From Roseiarcus sp963726105 (GTDB lineage: Bacteria > Pseudomonadota > Alphaproteobacteria > Rhizobiales > Beijerinckiaceae), in the NCBI GenBank assembly GCA_963726105.1, contig CAVSBJ010000008.1:25047-89046 (forward strand): DNA of 64,000 nucleotides, in the 5' to 3' direction. Both the position numbers and the translations under genes were made by a program. This document shows positions 61,552 to 64,000 of this stretch, piece after piece (the first letter of the stretch is position 1; each line of letters opens with the position of its first letter). The notes beneath the pieces were generated by a model. It made no database searches, had not been told where the DNA came from, and worked only from the letters and a program-made list of their open reading frames with translations.

Positions 61552-62421
61552 ATGCCCACACTACGTGAGGTCCTGAACGCCCGCCACAGGGAATGCGTGA
61601 TCGCGGCGCCGGGCGTCTATGACATGGTCTCGCTGCGAATGGCGGCGGCGATGGGCTTTGAGGCGCTCTACATGACCGGCTACGGCGCCGTCGCCTCCCA
61701 TCTCGGGCTTCCCGACGCCGGGCTTGCGAGCTACGCCGACATGGTCGGCCGGGTCGAGGCGATGGCGCGCATGGCCGGCGCGCCGCTCATCGCCGACGGC
61801 GACACCGGCTATGGCGGGCTTCTCAACGTGCGCCATGCCGTTCGAGGCTATGAGCGGGCCGGCGCGGCGGCGATCCAGCTCGAGGACCAGGAATTTCCAA
61901 AAAAATGCGGCCACACGCCCGACCGCCGCGTCATTCCGGTTGACGAGATGGTCCGCAAGATCGCGGTCGCCGCCGAAGCGCGAACCAGGCCCGATTTTCT
62001 CATCATCGCCCGCACCGACGCGCGAACGTCGAAGGGCCTGCCCGAAGCGATCCGGCGCGCCCGCGCTTACGCGGATGCGGGAGCGGACATGCTGTTCGTC
62101 GAATCGCCGGAGACGGAAGACGAGATGGCGACGATCGGGCGCGAGCTTGGCGACAAGCCGCTCGTCGCCAACATAGTCGAGGGCGGACGCACGCCGATGC
62201 TAAGCAACGCGCGCCTCGCCGAGATCGGCTACGCGCTCGCCATCTATCCGGTCGCGGGCCTCCTCAGCGCCGCGGCGGCGTTGCAGACGGTTTACCGGCA
62301 GATCCGCGACACGGGCTCGTCGCTCGGCTCATCGGCACCGCTCTATTCCTTTGCAGAGATGAACCGGCTGATGGGATTCGAGGACGTCTGGCGCTTCGAC
62401 AAGGCGCATGCTGAGATTTGA
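61552..62421 (+). CDS. Isocitrate lyase/PEP mutase family protein
   Basis: A 289-residue (beta/alpha)8 enzyme. Motifs: VIAAPGVYDMVSLRMAAAMG, the Mg-binding DGDTGYGG, the QLEDQEFPKKCGHT loop with the catalytic Cys of the lyase type, and FLIIARTDARTSKGLPEAIR. The KKCGH loop makes a 2-methylisocitrate lyase- or carboxyphosphonoenolpyruvate mutase-like lyase plausible; prpC and prpD are not beside it. The ATG at 61552 is chosen, preceded by GAGATTTTCGCC; a TTG at 61537 is possible. Confidence 0.88.
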   Translation: MPTLREVLNARHRECVIAAPGVYDMVSLRMAAAMGFEALYMTGYGAVASHLGLPDAGLASYADMVGRVEAMARMAGAPLIADGDTGYGGLLNVRHAVRGYERAGAAAIQLEDQEFPKKCGHTPDRRVIPVDEMVRKIAVAAEARTRPDFLIIARTDARTSKGLPEAIRRARAYADAGADMLFVESPETEDEMATIGRELGDKPLVANIVEGGRTPMLSNARLAEIGYALAIYPVAGLLSAAAALQTVYRQIRDTGSSLGSSAPLYSFAEMNRLMGFEDVWRFDKAHAEI

Positions 62422-62479
62422 GGCGGACCGTACAATCGAGCGTTCCGGAGGCCGGGAGTAGGCTTGTATCCATGACGTC

Positions 62480-63070
62480 GCCAAGACCAGCTCGCCTGGC
62501 ATTTCATCGCGCCAGGAAAGCCGATGCAGAACGGCTTCTGCGAGAGCTTCAATGGCCGCATGCGCGGACGAGCTTCTCAACGAGGGCCTCTTCCTTGGTC
62601 TCGATCACGCCCGCGCCAGGATCGCCACCTGGGTCGCCGACTACGTGCCGAAAGGCCTTGCCGGCGACGTGGTCGTCCACGATGGCGGGCTCGCAGGAGC
62701 GGACCATGCGCTCTGCAACGCCCATCACCTGCGCGAACTCAAGGCGCTGATCGCATTCGATCACGAACCATGGGCCGAGCGCATGCGCGATCTGCTCCTC
62801 GACGCCAACCGGGCGGTCGGCGAGGGGTGGGCGCGGGGAGACGAAGCCCCGGAGCCTCCCGTTCTCGGAGTCTTCGAGACGCGTTTCTGGAATATCTTGC
62901 GCGAAGGACTCGCCTTTCACCGCAAACTGCCCAGACCCGCCAGAAAACAACGATGGAACATCCTCCAAACCCCTCGTCGCCCAACCCAAAGCCATCGCAA
63001 AAGCCACCCAACCCTGAGCGCCCTCCTTGGGAGTTACGAAAATCTAGGCTCGCGGAGCAGATGCGATTGC
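62480..63070 (+). pseudogene. Chimeric transposase remnant: IS3 OrfB tail joined to IS66 TnpC
   Basis: Starts with IS407-type OrfB sequence (WHFIAPGKPMQNGFCESFNG, then in another frame DELLNEGLFLGLDHARARIA), and, after TWVADY in the same frame, switches to IS66 TnpC-like sequence (HDGGLAGADHALCNAHHLRE, LKALIAFDHEPWAERMRDLL). Both parts are truncated, so this is debris from one element inserted into or recombined with the other. The IS66 part differs from the intact element at 46.6-48.3 kb. Confidence 0.75.
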
Positions 63071-63084
63071 CGTAAGATGCTGAG

Positions 63085-63282
63085 ATGGCAGACCACCCGA
63101 TATTCACGACGGATGTCGTAAAAGACATTGGCAACCCTAATCGCTTCCGCTGGAATATTTACCAAAACGAGAGGGTGCGAGACAAGTCGTTCTATTCCTT
63201 TGCGACAAAGCGCGAAGCCCAGAACGACGCCGATAAATTCCTTCTGAAGCTCAACTCGGTTTGGCCGGGCTTAAAAGAATAG
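63085..63282 (+). CDS. Small hypothetical protein
   Basis: A possible 65-residue protein (MADHPIFTTDVVKDIGNPNR start, then WNIYQNERVRDKSFYSFATK), with lower-G+C codons than the surrounding debris. It is not a known transposase part. No strong ribosome site. Could be a real small gene between two insertion-sequence remnants. Confidence 0.45.
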   Translation: MADHPIFTTDVVKDIGNPNRFRWNIYQNERVRDKSFYSFATKREAQNDADKFLLKLNSVWPGLKE

Positions 63283-63332
63283 AGAGCCTACCGATCCAAG
63301 ATGCGCTGCGGATCATCGAATCAACTCCACAG

Positions 63333-63910
63333 CTAGAGCGGAATCCCCTCACGTTCGATCGTATCCTGCGGCGGCGAAGTGGTTTGCGCATTGGCGTGGC
63401 GAGAGGCAGGCGGCAATTCGGCGATTTTGGCCCAGAGTCCTTCGACGGTGCGCTGTGCGGCTTTTCGCAGGAGCGCCTTGAGCTTGGCGAAAGCGTTCTC
63501 GATCGGATTGAAGTCGGGACTGTAGGGCGGGAGATAGAGCAGCTTCGCGCCGGCCGTCTCGACAAGCAGCGCGTATGCCTGCGCCCTTGTGCGATCCGAG
63601 GTTGTCCCTGATGAGGTTGTCCCATGATGACGCCGTCGCCGGGCTTGAGCTCTGGAACGAGGAGCTGATCGATATAGGCTTGAAAGGCGCGGCCGTTGAT
63701 CGGTCCGTCGAGAACCATGGGTTTTCTGTCTTCTGCGAACGACGGTCGCCGCCCACCGCCTTTGGCGACGCGTCGCCCTGCGTGCGCTCCAACGCTCGCC
63801 ACGCTGGCGGCGCTCACGCCAAAGCGATCGCCCACCCTTCGTCCCGATGCTCCATCGGCCACCGCCGCAAGCCCACGGATGCGAAGATCCATCGACAGCG
63901 GTCCGGCCAT
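63333..63910 (-). pseudogene. IS630 family transposase remnant
   Basis: Reads MAGPLSMDLRIRGLAAVADG at the start and, in other frames, DNLGSHKGAGIRAA and LLYLPPYSPDFNPIENAFAK, then LKALLRKAAQRTVEGLWAKI and EREGIPL at the end. At least two frameshifts (about 63590-63620) and a deletion of roughly 150 residues after the N-terminal helix-turn-helix inactivate it. No terminal repeats assigned. The last 90 bases of the window hold nothing I can identify. Confidence 0.75.
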
Positions 63911-64000
63911 TCCCGCCGCCCTCCAATCCGCCCGGAAGCTTGAATCACTCCATCGCCGATTTAGGAATCCCCATCCCGATTCAATCAGTTCGGATGGCGC

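Noticed and set aside
1..64000. CRISPR array, rRNA or prophage
   Set aside because: I found no regularly spaced repeats, no rRNA and no phage structural genes by reading through the window.

Overview
The window is high-G+C DNA read as an alphaproteobacterial chromosome, most likely Hyphomicrobiales (Rhizobiales), perhaps the Beijerinckiaceae/Methylocystaceae side. The placement rests on conserved gene pairs (RNase E; DUF1285-CoA pyrophosphatase-DUF6111-cca; MoxR-DUF58-DUF4159; SspB/DUF4169/RHH; DegP-response regulator-histidine kinase-glnE) and not on any marker-gene comparison. I see no rRNA, no convincing tRNA and no CRISPR array.

Layout. 1-11.2 kb is core: the 3' part of rne, a reverse-strand housekeeping operon (DUF1285, Nudix, DUF6111, cca) and a divergent forward operon MoxR-DUF58-DUF4159-amidotransferase-like membrane protein, probably an envelope system. 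11.25-12.6 kb is a graveyard of three broken insertion sequences (IS256, IS3/IS407 orfA, IS6). 12.6-29.1 kb is a catabolic/transport region: a reverse-strand run of lactonase-like MBL hydrolases, MmgE/PrpD, LysR, aldehyde dehydrogenase, carboxymuconolactone-decarboxylase-like and 3-hydroxyisobutyrate-dehydrogenase-like genes; a third MBL hydrolase; a branched-chain-amino-acid-type ABC importer whose LivM permease and LivG ATPase are fused; an orphan ModA-like binding protein with a striking 10-bp-period repeat upstream; and a DUF1932 oxidoreductase. The substrate is unknown.

29.3-42.7 kb is mostly core again: sspB, DUF4169, RHH protein, a large AsmA protein, a PimC/PimD-like acyl-CoA dehydrogenase pair, pyroglutamyl peptidase-BadF-type sugar kinase-NagA, and a class III nucleotidyl cyclase. 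A lower-G+C HNH gene is inserted between DUF4169 and RHH.

42.8-49.2 kb is an accessory island. Its first half is a compact three-gene unit, DNA methyltransferase / DUF262 / HEPN protein, which I consider the best candidate for a little-described defence or conflict system. The HEPN gene needs a +1 frame change at a TGA codon (or has lost its frame by one inserted T). The second half is a complete IS66 element (tnpA, tnpB, tnpC) followed by a small overlapping ORF, next to the stump of an alcohol dehydrogenase. 49.4-51.4 kb holds an intact alcohol dehydrogenase and an unknown coiled-coil membrane protein.

51.6-62.4 kb is core: UbiK, YbjN, GNAT, rpmF (with a 17-bp tandem duplication over its stop codon), DegP, a two-component pair, glnE, a GlcG-like protein, a YCII-like protein and an isocitrate lyase/PEP mutase family enzyme. 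62.4-64 kb returns to insertion-sequence debris: an IS3-IS66 chimera and a frameshifted, internally deleted IS630 transposase.
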